Assembly: GCA_948794795.1 (NCBI GenBank)
Contig: CAQGLR010000004.1
Location: 119,089-183,088 of the forward strand
Length of the DNA: 64,000 nt
Direction: 5' to 3'
Source: an uncultured Lachnospiraceae bacterium
GTDB taxonomy: Bacteria > Bacillota > Clostridia > Lachnospirales > Lachnospiraceae
Shown here piece by piece: positions 55,477 to 64,000 of the stretch. A model generated the notes under the pieces. That model ran no database searches and had not been told where the DNA came from. It saw nothing but the letters and a program-made list of their open reading frames with translations. The position numbers were made by a program, and so were the translations under genes. The first letter of the stretch is position 1, and every line of letters begins with the position of its first letter.

Positions 55477-55647
55477 ATGAGGATTTTTATGAAAATAACA
55501 GAGAAAAAGAAACCTGTACAGACAATTCCAAAAGGAGTATGGGAAAGCAGTAATCCCATTAAAGAAAAAGAAAAGGAAAATACTTCTAGTAAAACAACAG
55601 ATTTACAAGGAAATGGATACCCTTCTAATAAACGTGTAGAAAATTAA
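55477..55647 (+). CDS. Small hydrophilic ORF (56 aa), uncertain
   Basis: It would encode a Lys/Glu/Asn-rich 56-residue protein (start MRIFMKITEKKKP, end NKRVEN). AAAGG lies 10 bases before the first ATG; a second ATG at 55489 is possible. An 11-bp inverted repeat ATTCCCACTGC/GCAGTGGGAAT follows (55656-55720), compatible with termination. No family recognised. It could also be a chance ORF. Confidence 0.4.
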   Translation: MRIFMKITEKKKPVQTIPKGVWESSNPIKEKEKENTSSKTTDLQGNGYPSNKRVEN

Positions 55648-55655
55648 CCCAAAAT

Positions 55656-55720
55656 TCCCACTGCCTGGAATGTATCTTAACTTCTTTTTAACAAATCCAT
55701 TATAAGCAGTGGGAATATTT
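55656..55720 (+). terminator. Possible terminator after the small ORF
   Basis: ATTCCCACTGC and GCAGTGGGAAT pair across a long loop and are followed by ATTTTAT. The long loop lowers confidence. Confidence 0.4.
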
Positions 55721-55888
55721 TATCAAGAAACCTTGCTTGTAAATACCTGCTAATATATTTCCATAACATGTATAAGGGAATTTACAGGACTTTCTTAATA
55801 GGCTGGGCTAAAAAATAACATAATAATCCCATATTTTCATATAGTATATTAATTACCAGTGCTATGTGGCAGAAAGGCATATACTAAT

Positions 55889-57445
55889 ATGAAATTCTTC
55901 CAGAGCAAACTTATCAAAGGAACAATAATACTAACTATTGCAGGTATTATAACCCGTATTATAGGATTTTTCTACAGGATTTTTCTTGCAGACATACTTG
56001 GTTCTGAACTGCTTGGCATATACCAGCTTATATTTCCTATATATGGCATATGTTTTACAATATATGGTGCAGGAATACAAACCGCAATATCACAGATTAC
56101 TGGCACTGCCACATCAAACAAGAAAACAGGCTATCTTTCTCCTGCCAAAATCCTGTTGTCTGGCGTAACTCTCTCGTTAAGCCTTTCATTCATTATATCA
56201 GTATTTGTTTATTATAATTCAGGATGGATAGCAGAGAAAATTATACTTGAAACCGCATGTGCACCATACTTGAAAATAATGGCTGTCCTTTTTCCATTCT
56301 GTGGTTTGTCATCATGTATATCAGGCTATTATTATGGCATACAAAATGCATCTGTACCTGCATGTGCACAGATTATAGAACAGTTATCAAGGGTATTGTT
56401 TGTATACCTTATATACATATTTACAGGGTCTGGCAGTGAAACCAATGCACTCTTAGCAGTATGGGGTATTGTAGCTGGTGAAATCTGTGGATGTATTTTT
56501 AGTGTAATACGCCTAGTGGTATCATTCAACAAAACAAAACATAAAAAACCAGATAAAAGCACATCCAGAAATATAAAAAGAACATCTGGAAGACATCCTG
56601 TATTTAAAACACTGCTTACCCTTTCTGTAATGCTTACAGCGACTAAATTAATTGTATCACTGCTTCACAGTGCAGAAGCTATCTTTATCCCTGCTGCCTT
56701 ACAGAAATTTGGATGCAGCCCGTCAGATGCGCTAAGCATATATGGAATATTATCAGGAATGGCACTTCCATTTATACTTTTTCCATCTGCCATAAGCAAC
56801 GCTTTTGCAGTTATGCTTCTTCCATCTATTGCACAGGCACAAGCAGAAAATGATACATACAAAATAAATAAATCTGTGACATTCGCAACAAAATACAACC
56901 TTTTAATAGGCTGGTTATGCCTTTGTATTTTTATAATTTATGGAAAAGACATGGGAATACTGTTTTTTAATAATGAATCTGCTGGCTCATATATAGTTAC
57001 TCTTTCATGGTTATGCCCTTTCCTATATATTTCAACCGCATTTACAAGTATAATAAATGGAATGGGGCACACACAGCTTACATTTGTAATAACTGTTTTT
57101 GGGCTTATAGTTAAAATTTATTTTCTAATAGCACTTGTCCCTGTATATGGAATAAAAGCGTATCTTGCAGGCATGCTAATAAGCCAGGTAATTATGACAT
57201 TTATGGAAGGTTTTTACCTGAAAAAATATATAACAATAGACAATATGCACTGGATTATACTTCCATGCCTTTTCTTAATATTGGCAGGAATGGTTTCTGG
57301 CAGGCTCTACAACCTGGTGCTGTCATATATTCCTGGTATTGCACAAATACCTGCACTTTTACTTATATGCGCTATTATTTCAATACTATATATACTATTT
57401 TTATTTGCAAGCAAATGTATTACTAAAGCTGAACTTGCCAAATAA
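55889..57445 (+). CDS. SpoVB/MurJ-like polysaccharide flippase (MOP superfamily)
   Basis: 518 residues with about 14 membrane helices. The N-terminal SKLIKGTIILTIAGIITRIIGFFYR pattern is that of the SpoVB/YtgP group. Members flip lipid-linked sugars for cortex or cell wall. The ATG at 55889 has AAAGG 11 bases upstream; the open frame begins at 55859 with GTG. It ends at a bidirectional terminator. Whether it is the sporulation-specific member is not clear. Confidence 0.85.
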   Translation: MKFFQSKLIKGTIILTIAGIITRIIGFFYRIFLADILGSELLGIYQLIFPIYGICFTIYGAGIQTAISQITGTATSNKKTGYLSPAKILLSGVTLSLSLSFIISVFVYYNSGWIAEKIILETACAPYLKIMAVLFPFCGLSSCISGYYYGIQNASVPACAQIIEQLSRVLFVYLIYIFTGSGSETNALLAVWGIVAGEICGCIFSVIRLVVSFNKTKHKKPDKSTSRNIKRTSGRHPVFKTLLTLSVMLTATKLIVSLLHSAEAIFIPAALQKFGCSPSDALSIYGILSGMALPFILFPSAISNAFAVMLLPSIAQAQAENDTYKINKSVTFATKYNLLIGWLCLCIFIIYGKDMGILFFNNESAGSYIVTLSWLCPFLYISTAFTSIINGMGHTQLTFVITVFGLIVKIYFLIALVPVYGIKAYLAGMLISQVIMTFMEGFYLKKYITIDNMHWIILPCLFLILAGMVSGRLYNLVLSYIPGIAQIPALLLICAIISILYILFLFASKCITKAELAK

Positions 57446-57466
57446 ATTTACACAATTAACCATTAC

Positions 57467-57571
57467 AAAAAACAGAGCTGCCACAATAAGAATAAAAGAT
57501 ATATTATTTTAGCAGAACCAGATTTTCTATATCTTACATGGTATTTTCTTAATGTGGCAGCTCTGTTTTTA
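57467..57571. terminator. Bidirectional terminator between flippase and unknown gene
   Basis: AACAGAGCTGCCACAATAAG and CTTAATGTGGCAGCTCTGTT form a long stem with T-runs on both sides (GTTTTTA and GTTTTTTG). Confidence 0.82.
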
Positions 57572-57590
57572 TTATTATAATTTATCTTTT

Positions 57591-58076
57591 TTAACTGCTA
57601 ATTATCAATTTGGCAACTTTTTTATCCTCCAGTCCTAATATCAAAGTTAATGCAGAATCTTTGCATTTCTCTAAATATTTCTTAAATTTGTTTTTTGTAA
57701 ATTCCTGGTCTGGCGCTTCACCACCACGTGAAATATATTTAACATTATCTGACAGCTTATATGTGTGTATTCCCATCCCGGTAACTTGTTCTGTAATGCT
57801 GTCACTAAGTGAACCATGGATTACAATAGATTTCTTTTTTATTTTTACTTTATAAGCTACACTTATTCCATTATTTACAAAATCATTGTAAACAGGATTA
57901 GATTTCTGTATTAAACTTGTATACAACTCCCTTGTTTTAGCACAAGAATATTGTTTGTTAATTAATATACAGCCTGCAACCATAAATACAATAAACAAAG
58001 CTACTGCCTGTTTTGTTTTATAACACTTTTTAACATCTGTAAACCTGGACTTTAAATATTTAATTATTTTTATCAT
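57591..58076 (-). CDS. Unknown membrane-anchored protein
   Basis: 161 residues, not recognised. A basic N-terminus (1-23) precedes one membrane helix (about 24-41), and a predicted extracellular domain of about 110 residues follows with many Lys and no Cys beyond C45. The ribosome site is GAGGA before the ATG at 58076. It is convergent with the flippase gene and shares its terminator. Its promoter region borders a family R array. Confidence 0.65.
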   Translation of the reverse strand: MIKIIKYLKSRFTDVKKCYKTKQAVALFIVFMVAGCILINKQYSCAKTRELYTSLIQKSNPVYNDFVNNGISVAYKVKIKKKSIVIHGSLSDSITEQVTGMGIHTYKLSDNVKYISRGGEAPDQEFTKNKFKKYLEKCKDSALTLILGLEDKKVAKLIISS

Positions 58077-58194
58077 TTAAGTATCCTCATTATAATTATT
58101 TTAAAATATTTTCTACCAAGACTCTTAATCCTATAACATTGATAATGGACAATAACACTTTATTTTTCTATTCTGTATGCTGCAAAGAAATTTT

Positions 58195-58937
58195 TGGTTT
58201 TCCCCATTTTTTAAATTACACAAAACTTATATTACTCTAGCAAGTTCCAAATGTTTTACCATAACAGCGGAATGTCATTTAGTTAAAAAAATCCTAACCA
58301 ATAAAAAACTTATATGGGTTTGAAAATTAAAATTACACAAAACTTATATTACTCTGGCAAGTTCCAAATGTTTTACCATAACAGCGGAATGTCATTTAGT
58401 TAAGAAAATCCTAACCAATAAAAAACTTATATGGGTTTGAAAATTAAAATTACACAAAACTTATATTACTCTGGCAAATTCCAAATGTTTTACCATAACA
58501 GCGGAATGTCATTTAGTTAAGAAAATCCTAACCAATAAAAAACTTATATGGGTTTGAAAATTAAAATTACACAAAACTTATATTACTCTGGCAAATTCCA
58601 AATGTTTTACCAAAAAGCAGCTGTTATGGATACGCTGGTGCTTAAGCCTTGTACTTTAAGGCTTTATGCACCATTGCGTATCCATCCAAGCGCAAGCGGG
58701 CTGCTGTTGGTAAAACATTTGGAATTGCCAGAGCCACATAACTTGTGAAATATCTAATTTTCAAATCCCTGTAAATCTGCCGTTTATAGGAGATTTTCTT
58801 AACTAAATGATATTACATCTAAGCGCAAGCGGACTGCCATTGGTAAATATTTGGAATTGCCAGAGCCACATAACTTGTGAAATATTTAATTTTCAAGCAC
58901 CAGTAAATACGCCATTTACAGGAAAGCTTCTTAAATA
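58195..58937. repeat. Foldback element family R with 117-bp arm repeats
   Basis: The left part holds copies of ATTACACAAAACTTATATTA at 58215, 58332, 58449 and 58566, exact period 117. The fourth leads into the hairpin: TACGCTGGTGCTTAAGCC / GGCTTTATGCACCATTGCGTA. The opposite arm is also doubled (AAGCGCAAGCGG at 58688 and 58821, period 133). It ends just before the metA stop. No coding content. Confidence 0.9.
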
Positions 58938-58939
58938 AA

Positions 58940-59872
58940 TTATTTCCCCATAATCCCAGCAGTATCAATAAATTCAAATGGGGTTTCCTGGTATACATAG
59001 TAGTTCACCCAGTTTGAGTACATTGCATTCGCAGCTGCCCTCCATGTAAGATAAGGCTTTTTTGAAGGGTCATCACCAGGGTAATAATTAACTGGAAGGT
59101 TTATATCAATTCCTGCTGCCAAATCCCTTTTATATTCGGAATCCAATGTAAGCCTGTCATACTCAAGATGACCAAGTACAAATACCTGTTTAGAATCAGC
59201 AGAAACAAGCAGCAGCTCTCCTGCTTCCTCTGAATCTGCCAGGACTATAAGGTCTTTGCAGGCTGCTATCTCATCATGGTCAACACATGTATTCCTTGAA
59301 TGTGGTGCATAGAATACATCATCAAAGCCTCTTAAAAGAGGTATTTTACGGTGGTGCACATGGTGTTCAAATATGCCAAAAACCTTTTTATCCAATATAT
59401 GCTTATGTATCCCATAATGGTAGTAAAGCCCTGCCTGTGCTCCCCAGCATATATGTAACGTAGATGTTACATTAGTCTTTGACCAGTCCATAATTTTCTT
59501 AAGTTCATCCCAGTATTGGACATCTTCATATTCCATGTGCTCAATAGGCGCACCTGTAATAATAAGCCCGTCAAACCTTCTGTTTTTAATATCATCATAT
59601 GTCTTATAGAACTCATTAAGATGGCTTTCTGGTGTATGTGTCCCTATATAAGTTGCTGTTGTAAGAAAAGTAATATCCAGCTGGAGAGGTGTATTGGACA
59701 AGCTTCTTAAAAGCTGCACTTCCGTATTTTCTTTTAATGGCATCAGGTTAAGTACCGCTATATGAAGCGGTCTTATATCCTGCATAACTGCCCTTTCCTC
59801 ATCCATCATAAATATATTTTCTTTTTCCATAACCTTCTTTGCTGGAAGATTATTTTTTACTTTAACTGGCAT
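58940..59872 (-). CDS. metA: Homoserine O-acyltransferase MetA (probably acetyl-CoA-dependent)
   Basis: 310 residues. The catalytic Cys is C142 in ICWGAQAGL, with H235 and E237 in LGHLEYD. Position 111 is Glu, which in characterised MetA enzymes favours acetyl-CoA over succinyl-CoA. It makes the first step of methionine synthesis from homoserine. The ATG at 59872 has GGAG upstream; a frame to 59890 is weaker. It lies 35 bp after ligA, in the same direction. Confidence 0.94.
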   Translation of the reverse strand: MPVKVKNNLPAKKVMEKENIFMMDEERAVMQDIRPLHIAVLNLMPLKENTEVQLLRSLSNTPLQLDITFLTTATYIGTHTPESHLNEFYKTYDDIKNRRFDGLIITGAPIEHMEYEDVQYWDELKKIMDWSKTNVTSTLHICWGAQAGLYYHYGIHKHILDKKVFGIFEHHVHHRKIPLLRGFDDVFYAPHSRNTCVDHDEIAACKDLIVLADSEEAGELLLVSADSKQVFVLGHLEYDRLTLDSEYKRDLAAGIDINLPVNYYPGDDPSKKPYLTWRAAANAMYSNWVNYYVYQETPFEFIDTAGIMGK

Positions 59873-59907
59873 ATCTCCGCCCCTTTTCATTAAATTTTTT
59901 TGTACTT

Positions 59908-61869
59908 TTATAAATTAATATCAAATTTTTTAATAAATTCTTCCTCTGTAATTATTGGTATATCAAGTTCTTTTGCTTTTTTATTTTTAGAAGAATTACT
60001 AAGTACATCATTATTAATAAGGAAATTTGTCTTAGATGTCACACTTCCTGTAACTTTTCCGCCTCTTGCTTCAATTATCTCTTTAACGGAATTCCTGTTT
60101 GCAAATATATTAACTTTTCCTGTAATAACAAAATTAATGCCTGCCATATCCTCTTCTTCTGGATTTGTTTCTTCCTTCTCAAACTCAATAACTTCAAGCA
60201 AATCATCAACTATTTTATTATTACCAGGTTCTTCAAAGAAATTTGCAAACGACTCTGCAATTATTTCACCTATCCCGTCTATTTCAACAAGTTCTTCCTT
60301 ACTTGCATGGCGTACCATCTCAAAATCATTATCCATATACTTACAGACCATTTTAGCATTAGAAAGCCCAATATTAGGTATACCAAGGCTGTATACAAAT
60401 CTTGCAACTGTGGTTTTCTTTGCATTTTCAGCTGCTTGTACCAGCTTTTCAAAAGACCTCTTTCCGAAACCTTCCATCTCTGTTATTTCATCTTTATATT
60501 TACTAAGTGTAAACAGTCCCGCAAGCCCATGCAGCAATCCTTTCTCTACAAGTTTCTCTATTGTAGCTTCTGACATGCCGTCTATATTCATTGCATCCCT
60601 GCTTACAAAATGCGAAATTGACTTTATTTTCTTAGCCAGGCATTCTTCATTTTCACATACAAGTACCTTTACCCCGTTTTCTTCATGTACAAATGTCTTC
60701 TTTCCACACACTGGACATTCTGATGGGACTTTTATATTAGAACTCCTTGTAAGGTTCTGTGCAATCTGCGGGATTATCATATTTGCCTTATATACTTGTA
60801 TTATATCACCTTCACCCAGCTGCAGCTGTTCCATAATACTTAAATTATGTACACTTGCCCTGGATACAGTAGTCCCTTCAAGCTCAACAGGTTCAAATAT
60901 TGCTATTGGGTTTATAAGCCCTGTCCTTGATGCACTCCATTCAATTCCAAGCAGTTTTGTATCTGCTATTTCATCTGCCCACTTAAATGCTATTGAATTT
61001 CTTGGAAACTTCGCAGTCCTGCCAAGCGAATCACCATATGCTATATCCTCATATATAAGAACCAGGCCATCCGATGGAAAGTCATTGGAAGTTATTTTAT
61101 CCTGGAACCACTTTACCGTATCCACAATATTCCCAGCATTTACCATTTTATACTCAACAATATCAAACCCCTGCCCTTTGAGGAACTTCATTTTATTCTC
61201 CTGCGAATTTCCAAAATCCAGGCCATCTGCCTCAACCAGTGCAAATGCATAAAATTCAACATTTCTCTTTGCTGTTATCTCATTATTAAGCTGTCTTACA
61301 GAACCACTACATAAATTCCTTGGATTTTTATACTGTTCTTCTTCATCAAGAAGCTGGTTTATACGTTCAAACTCTGAATAAGATATTACTGCTTCCCCTC
61401 TTAACACAAGATGGCTTTTACATGGTATTTCCAATGGTATATTTTTAAATACTTTGGCATTATTAGTAATTACTTCTCCCACTTGCCCATTGCCACGTGT
61501 AACTGCCTTTACGAGCTTTCCATCCTCATAAGCCAGTACTATTGTAAGACCGTCCATTTTCCATGAAAGAAGCCCCTCTTTGCTGCCAAGCCATGATACA
61601 AGCTGGTCTGTTTCTTTAGTTTTATCAAGTGAAAGCATAGGAGAAGGATGTGTTTCTTTAGGCAATGCACTAAGCACTTCATATCCCACCCGTGCTGTCG
61701 GGCTTCCTGCAAGTACCATGCCTGTATCCTTTTCAAGTTTCTCAAGCTCCTCATATAAGTGGTCATACTCAAAATTACTCATTATATCATCTTTGCCCTG
61801 GTAATACACCTCTGATGCTTTATTTAACAGGGCAACAAGCTCTTTCATGCGGCTTGTGCTGTCTGGCAT
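59908..61869 (-). CDS. ligA: NAD-dependent DNA ligase LigA
   Basis: 653 residues. The adenylation domain has catalytic K104 in SWKMDG, followed by the OB fold, a zinc finger with four Cys (CPVCGKK, CENEEC), HhH motifs and a C-terminal BRCT domain (GINFVITGKVNIFANR). It seals nicks in replication and repair. The ATG at 61869 is eight bases after AGGAGG; a TTG at 61875 is too close to the site. It is likely cotranscribed with the pseudouridine synthase gene and metA. Confidence 0.96.
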   Translation of the reverse strand: MPDSTSRMKELVALLNKASEVYYQGKDDIMSNFEYDHLYEELEKLEKDTGMVLAGSPTARVGYEVLSALPKETHPSPMLSLDKTKETDQLVSWLGSKEGLLSWKMDGLTIVLAYEDGKLVKAVTRGNGQVGEVITNNAKVFKNIPLEIPCKSHLVLRGEAVISYSEFERINQLLDEEEQYKNPRNLCSGSVRQLNNEITAKRNVEFYAFALVEADGLDFGNSQENKMKFLKGQGFDIVEYKMVNAGNIVDTVKWFQDKITSNDFPSDGLVLIYEDIAYGDSLGRTAKFPRNSIAFKWADEIADTKLLGIEWSASRTGLINPIAIFEPVELEGTTVSRASVHNLSIMEQLQLGEGDIIQVYKANMIIPQIAQNLTRSSNIKVPSECPVCGKKTFVHEENGVKVLVCENEECLAKKIKSISHFVSRDAMNIDGMSEATIEKLVEKGLLHGLAGLFTLSKYKDEITEMEGFGKRSFEKLVQAAENAKKTTVARFVYSLGIPNIGLSNAKMVCKYMDNDFEMVRHASKEELVEIDGIGEIIAESFANFFEEPGNNKIVDDLLEVIEFEKEETNPEEEDMAGINFVITGKVNIFANRNSVKEIIEARGGKVTGSVTSKTNFLINNDVLSNSSKNKKAKELDIPIITEEEFIKKFDINL

Positions 61870-61921
61870 ATACAAAACCTCCTTTTGGAAATTTATCCAC
61901 TACATTACCATTAATATCTCT

Positions 61922-62665
61922 TTAACAAAATTTATCTGACAGCTGTTTTTTTAATGCATCCACTTCCTTTTCTGACAGATGGCGGTATCTTCCTTTCTTA
62001 AGGCCATCAAGTGTAATATTCATCACACGGTCACGCCGCAGGTATACAACCCTGTAACCAAAATACTCACACATACGCCTTATCTGCCGGTTCAGTCCCT
62101 GTGTAAGCACTATATGGAAACTAAAATCATCCTCTTTCCATACTTTGCAAGGCTTTGTAACTGTATCCAGCACAGGAACACCTTTTCCCATCTTATCAAT
62201 AAAACTGTCAGTAACCTTGTGGTCAACCTTTACAAAATACTCCTTTTCATGCCCGTAGCGGCTTCTAAGTATCTTTTCCATAATATCTCCCTGGTTAGTC
62301 AGCAGCAACAGCCCTTCTGACATCTTGTCCAGCCTTCCTACAGGGTAAATTCTCTTGTTATATCCAATATATTCTATTACATTCATTATCTTACTGCCAT
62401 TTTCTTCACTGGCTTCTGTACAAACTACACCTTTTGGCTTATAGAATGCAATATATATTTCTTCTTCCTCCCTTGAAACAGCTACCCCATCAACAGTAAC
62501 ATGCTGCCCAGGCATAACCTTTGCTCCTGTCTTTGCAGGAATACCATCTATAGATATCCTGCCTTCACCAAGCATACGGTCTGCCTCACGTCTTGAACAG
62601 ATACCTGCTTCACTTAAAAACTTATTAATCCTTACACCTGTATCTAAGCCCACAATCTCTTCCAT
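61922..62665 (-). CDS. RluF-like rRNA pseudouridine synthase
   Basis: 247 residues. The N-terminal S4 domain (VRINKFLSEAGICSRREADRML) and the catalytic domain with Asp in VGRLDKMSEGLLLLTNQGD place it in the RsuA/RluB/E/F group; the shape of the S4 region and GLNRQIRRMCEYFGYRV fit RluF. It isomerises uridine in rRNA or tRNA. The second ATG (62665) has GGAG six bases upstream and is preferred over 62677. Confidence 0.87.
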   Translation of the reverse strand: MEEIVGLDTGVRINKFLSEAGICSRREADRMLGEGRISIDGIPAKTGAKVMPGQHVTVDGVAVSREEEEIYIAFYKPKGVVCTEASEENGSKIMNVIEYIGYNKRIYPVGRLDKMSEGLLLLTNQGDIMEKILRSRYGHEKEYFVKVDHKVTDSFIDKMGKGVPVLDTVTKPCKVWKEDDFSFHIVLTQGLNRQIRRMCEYFGYRVVYLRRDRVMNITLDGLKKGRYRHLSEKEVDALKKQLSDKFC

Positions 62666-62705
62666 GTATTTCTCCATTCTAATAAATACCAGGATTTATA
62701 TAGAC

Positions 62706-62736
62706 AAAAAGGTGATCCCTGTTATGGACCACCTTT
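62706..62736 (-). terminator. Intrinsic terminator after the gene at 62903
   Basis: Minus-strand stem AAAGGTGGTCC/GGATCACCTTT with a seven-base loop is followed by TTTTG. 62737-62902 shows nothing else. Confidence 0.75.
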
Positions 62737-62902
62737 AACTTGCGTTTCCATTAAAACAAACCTGTATAAGCAGACATAAATTATAAGCTTAAACTATATT
62801 GCAAATAACGATATATGGTTTCTTTAAATACTTATATATAACCAGAATTTTTTAAAAAATGGATATATTGGCTAAGCTTATAATATTGCATATAGGTATT
62901 GT

Positions 62903-63604
62903 TTACTTCCTTTTTCCTTCCTGGTCTATATTTTCATTCTCTTCTACGGATTCGTTTGTTTCATCATTGCTTTCAAGCATTTCATAGAAATCCCTTACAG
63001 ATTCATTACTGCTTACAATTTCTTCAAGCCTTTTCTGCACGGAATCCGCAATTTTCTTAATTTCAGAACTGTTATCAAGCTTATCAAGAGCCTCCTGTGA
63101 CTTACTGTCTATTGCTCCAAGGTATATTTTAAAACCGTTGTCCCCATCTGCTTTTACATATAAAGCTGTAAGGGATGGGACTAATGTATCTATATCGTAT
63201 ATTTTCACATCATAATACACATATACCCTGTAAGCACCATCTTCAGGCCCGTTTTTAATAGTACATTCTATATTTTTATATTCCTCAATATACTCTGCTT
63301 CTGCAACAAGGCGTTTATTGTCAATATGGCTTATATCACTTACACATTCAGATATTCCATCCATGTCCACACGCTGCTTGGCATCAAGGTAATTTGTCAC
63401 AAGTAATGATATATTAGACTTTATCTCTCCTTCTGACATTCCTGATACTGTACTTTTAACTATATCTGTGCTTTCATTATCTTCCTCCTCACTGCTGCCA
63501 AGTGAGAAATCAAGTGATGGTGCAATTACAGAAAATGTCCCAAGACCAATAAACATAATAGCTACAGTAAATATTATTATAAGTTTCTTGTATTTTAACC
63601 GCAT
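62903..63604 (-). CDS. Unknown N-terminally anchored extracytoplasmic protein
   Basis: 233 residues, not assigned. A short basic start and a membrane helix (about 7-27) precede a domain (about 60-160) with a pattern of alternating strands resembling NTF2-like folds (YRVYVYYDVKIYDIDTLVPSLTALYV). A Ser/Glu-rich C-terminus ends in GKRK. The open frame extends upstream through tRNA-Arg, but the ATG at 63604 has AGGAAG and is chosen. It starts 38 bases after the tRNA. Confidence 0.72.
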   Translation of the reverse strand: MRLKYKKLIIIFTVAIMFIGLGTFSVIAPSLDFSLGSSEEEDNESTDIVKSTVSGMSEGEIKSNISLLVTNYLDAKQRVDMDGISECVSDISHIDNKRLVAEAEYIEEYKNIECTIKNGPEDGAYRVYVYYDVKIYDIDTLVPSLTALYVKADGDNGFKIYLGAIDSKSQEALDKLDNSSEIKKIADSVQKRLEEIVSSNESVRDFYEMLESNDETNESVEENENIDQEGKRK

Positions 63605-63641
63605 AAAATGCGCACTTCCTTTCAACAGTTCTTTAATTAAG

Positions 63642-63714
63642 CGCATCTGGAGGGACTCGAACCCCCGGCACACGGTTCCGGAAACCGCTGCTCTATCCAC
63701 TGAGCTACAGATGC
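63642..63714 (-). tRNA. tRNA-Arg (anticodon CCG)
   Basis: The minus strand folds as a standard cloverleaf: acceptor GCATCTG/CAGATGC, D stem GCTC/GAGC, anticodon stem GCGGT/ACCGT with loop TTCCGGA (anticodon CCG, codon CGG), T stem GGGGG/CCCTC with loop TTCGAGT, and discriminator G. The CCA end is not encoded. Confidence 0.97.
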
Positions 63715-63821
63715 ACAAAAATTGCAAAATGTGTACATTTGCCTGGATTACAGGCTTTATGGCAGCTTTATATACATGCTGCTTCTGCATATAAATACTT
63801 TCGTATTGTGATAAACCAAAT

Positions 63822-63885
63822 AAAAGAAAAACTATAATGAACAACTCTGTTACATCAATATATTGTAACAATGTTGTTCATTATA
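63822..63885 (-). terminator. Intrinsic terminator upstream of tRNA-Arg
   Basis: TATAATGAACAAC and GTTGTTCATTATA form a long stem with inner GTTACA/TGTAAC, followed on minus by GTTTTTCTTTTATTT. It would end a minus-strand gene lying beyond the right edge. 63886-64000 shows no recognisable gene. Confidence 0.75.
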
Positions 63886-64000
63886 ACACATAATATCAAA
63901 AAATGGAAGAGGGAAATTTTTAATTAATTTGAAATAATATTATTGTAGTTACTGTTCACAGGTCAGCTTGACATGAAGAAACCGATGGTTTAGACTATTA

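Noticed and set aside
58215..58682. Regular repeats resembling a CRISPR array
   Set aside because: Units are 117 bp with no unique spacers and no cas genes; they are tandem copies of a foldback arm.
63605..63871. N-terminal extension of the gene at 62903 through the tRNA
   Set aside because: The extension would translate tRNA-Arg; a good ribosome site supports the start at 63604.

Overview
The window looks like a chromosome segment of a motile, spore-forming, low-GC Gram-positive anaerobe, most likely a Lachnospiraceae member (Roseburia / Agathobacter / Butyrivibrio type). The basis is a Bacillus-like fla/che operon next to codY, the sporulation set spoIIGA-sigE-sigG, a GH11 xylanase carrying a CBM36-like module, and A+T-rich intergenic DNA with strong AGGAGG ribosome binding sites. 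The species assignment is inference; no rRNA is present.

Region 1 (1-27600, minus strand) is one long flagellar/chemotaxis operon. In transcription order it reads flgB, flgC, fliE, fliF, fliG, fliH, fliI, fliJ, a MotE-like gene, fliK, flgD, a TIGR02530-type gene, flgE, flbD, motA, motB, fliL, fliM, fliY, fliO, fliP, fliQ, fliR, flhB, flhA, flhF, flhG, a PilZ flagellar brake gene, and cheB, which is cut by the window edge. A sigma-A-type promoter lies upstream of flgB, and codY sits directly upstream of that. Genes are mostly 0-60 bp apart, except for a 1.0-kb palindrome-filled gap between fliR and flhB.

Region 2 (27766-34455, minus) carries comM, dprA, topA, codY and nrdR. Region 3 (35461-38393, minus) carries a ylmC/ymxH-type gene, sigG, sigE and spoIIGA; the spoIIGA upstream region has a Spo0A box and a widely spaced TTGACA/TATACT promoter. 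Region 4 (38565-46153, minus) is cell-envelope and signalling: an LTA-synthase-family enzyme, a polysaccharide ABC exporter pair and a large hybrid histidine kinase. Region 5 (46601-53584, mixed strands) has the xylanase, an unknown gene, an ECF sigma / putative anti-sigma pair, a PlsC-type acyltransferase, rqcH and a PHP-family histidinol phosphatase. Region 6 (53581-64000) has a cysteine desulfurase, a SpoVB-like flippase, a membrane-anchored unknown, metA, ligA, an RluF-like pseudouridine synthase, an unknown secreted or anchored protein and tRNA-Arg(CCG).

The most unusual content is in the intergenic DNA. A family of about 200-310-bp foldback elements (family R here) occurs at six loci, with two distant relatives. 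The two arms differ in a consistent way, so each element has an orientation, and at three loci one arm is tandemly amplified. A second, unrelated family (family C, four copies) appears to have a closing stem enclosing one to three hairpins, and one copy supplies the last codons of spoIIGA. No transposase or other protein in the window explains either family. No CRISPR array, rRNA, prophage or insertion-sequence gene was seen.
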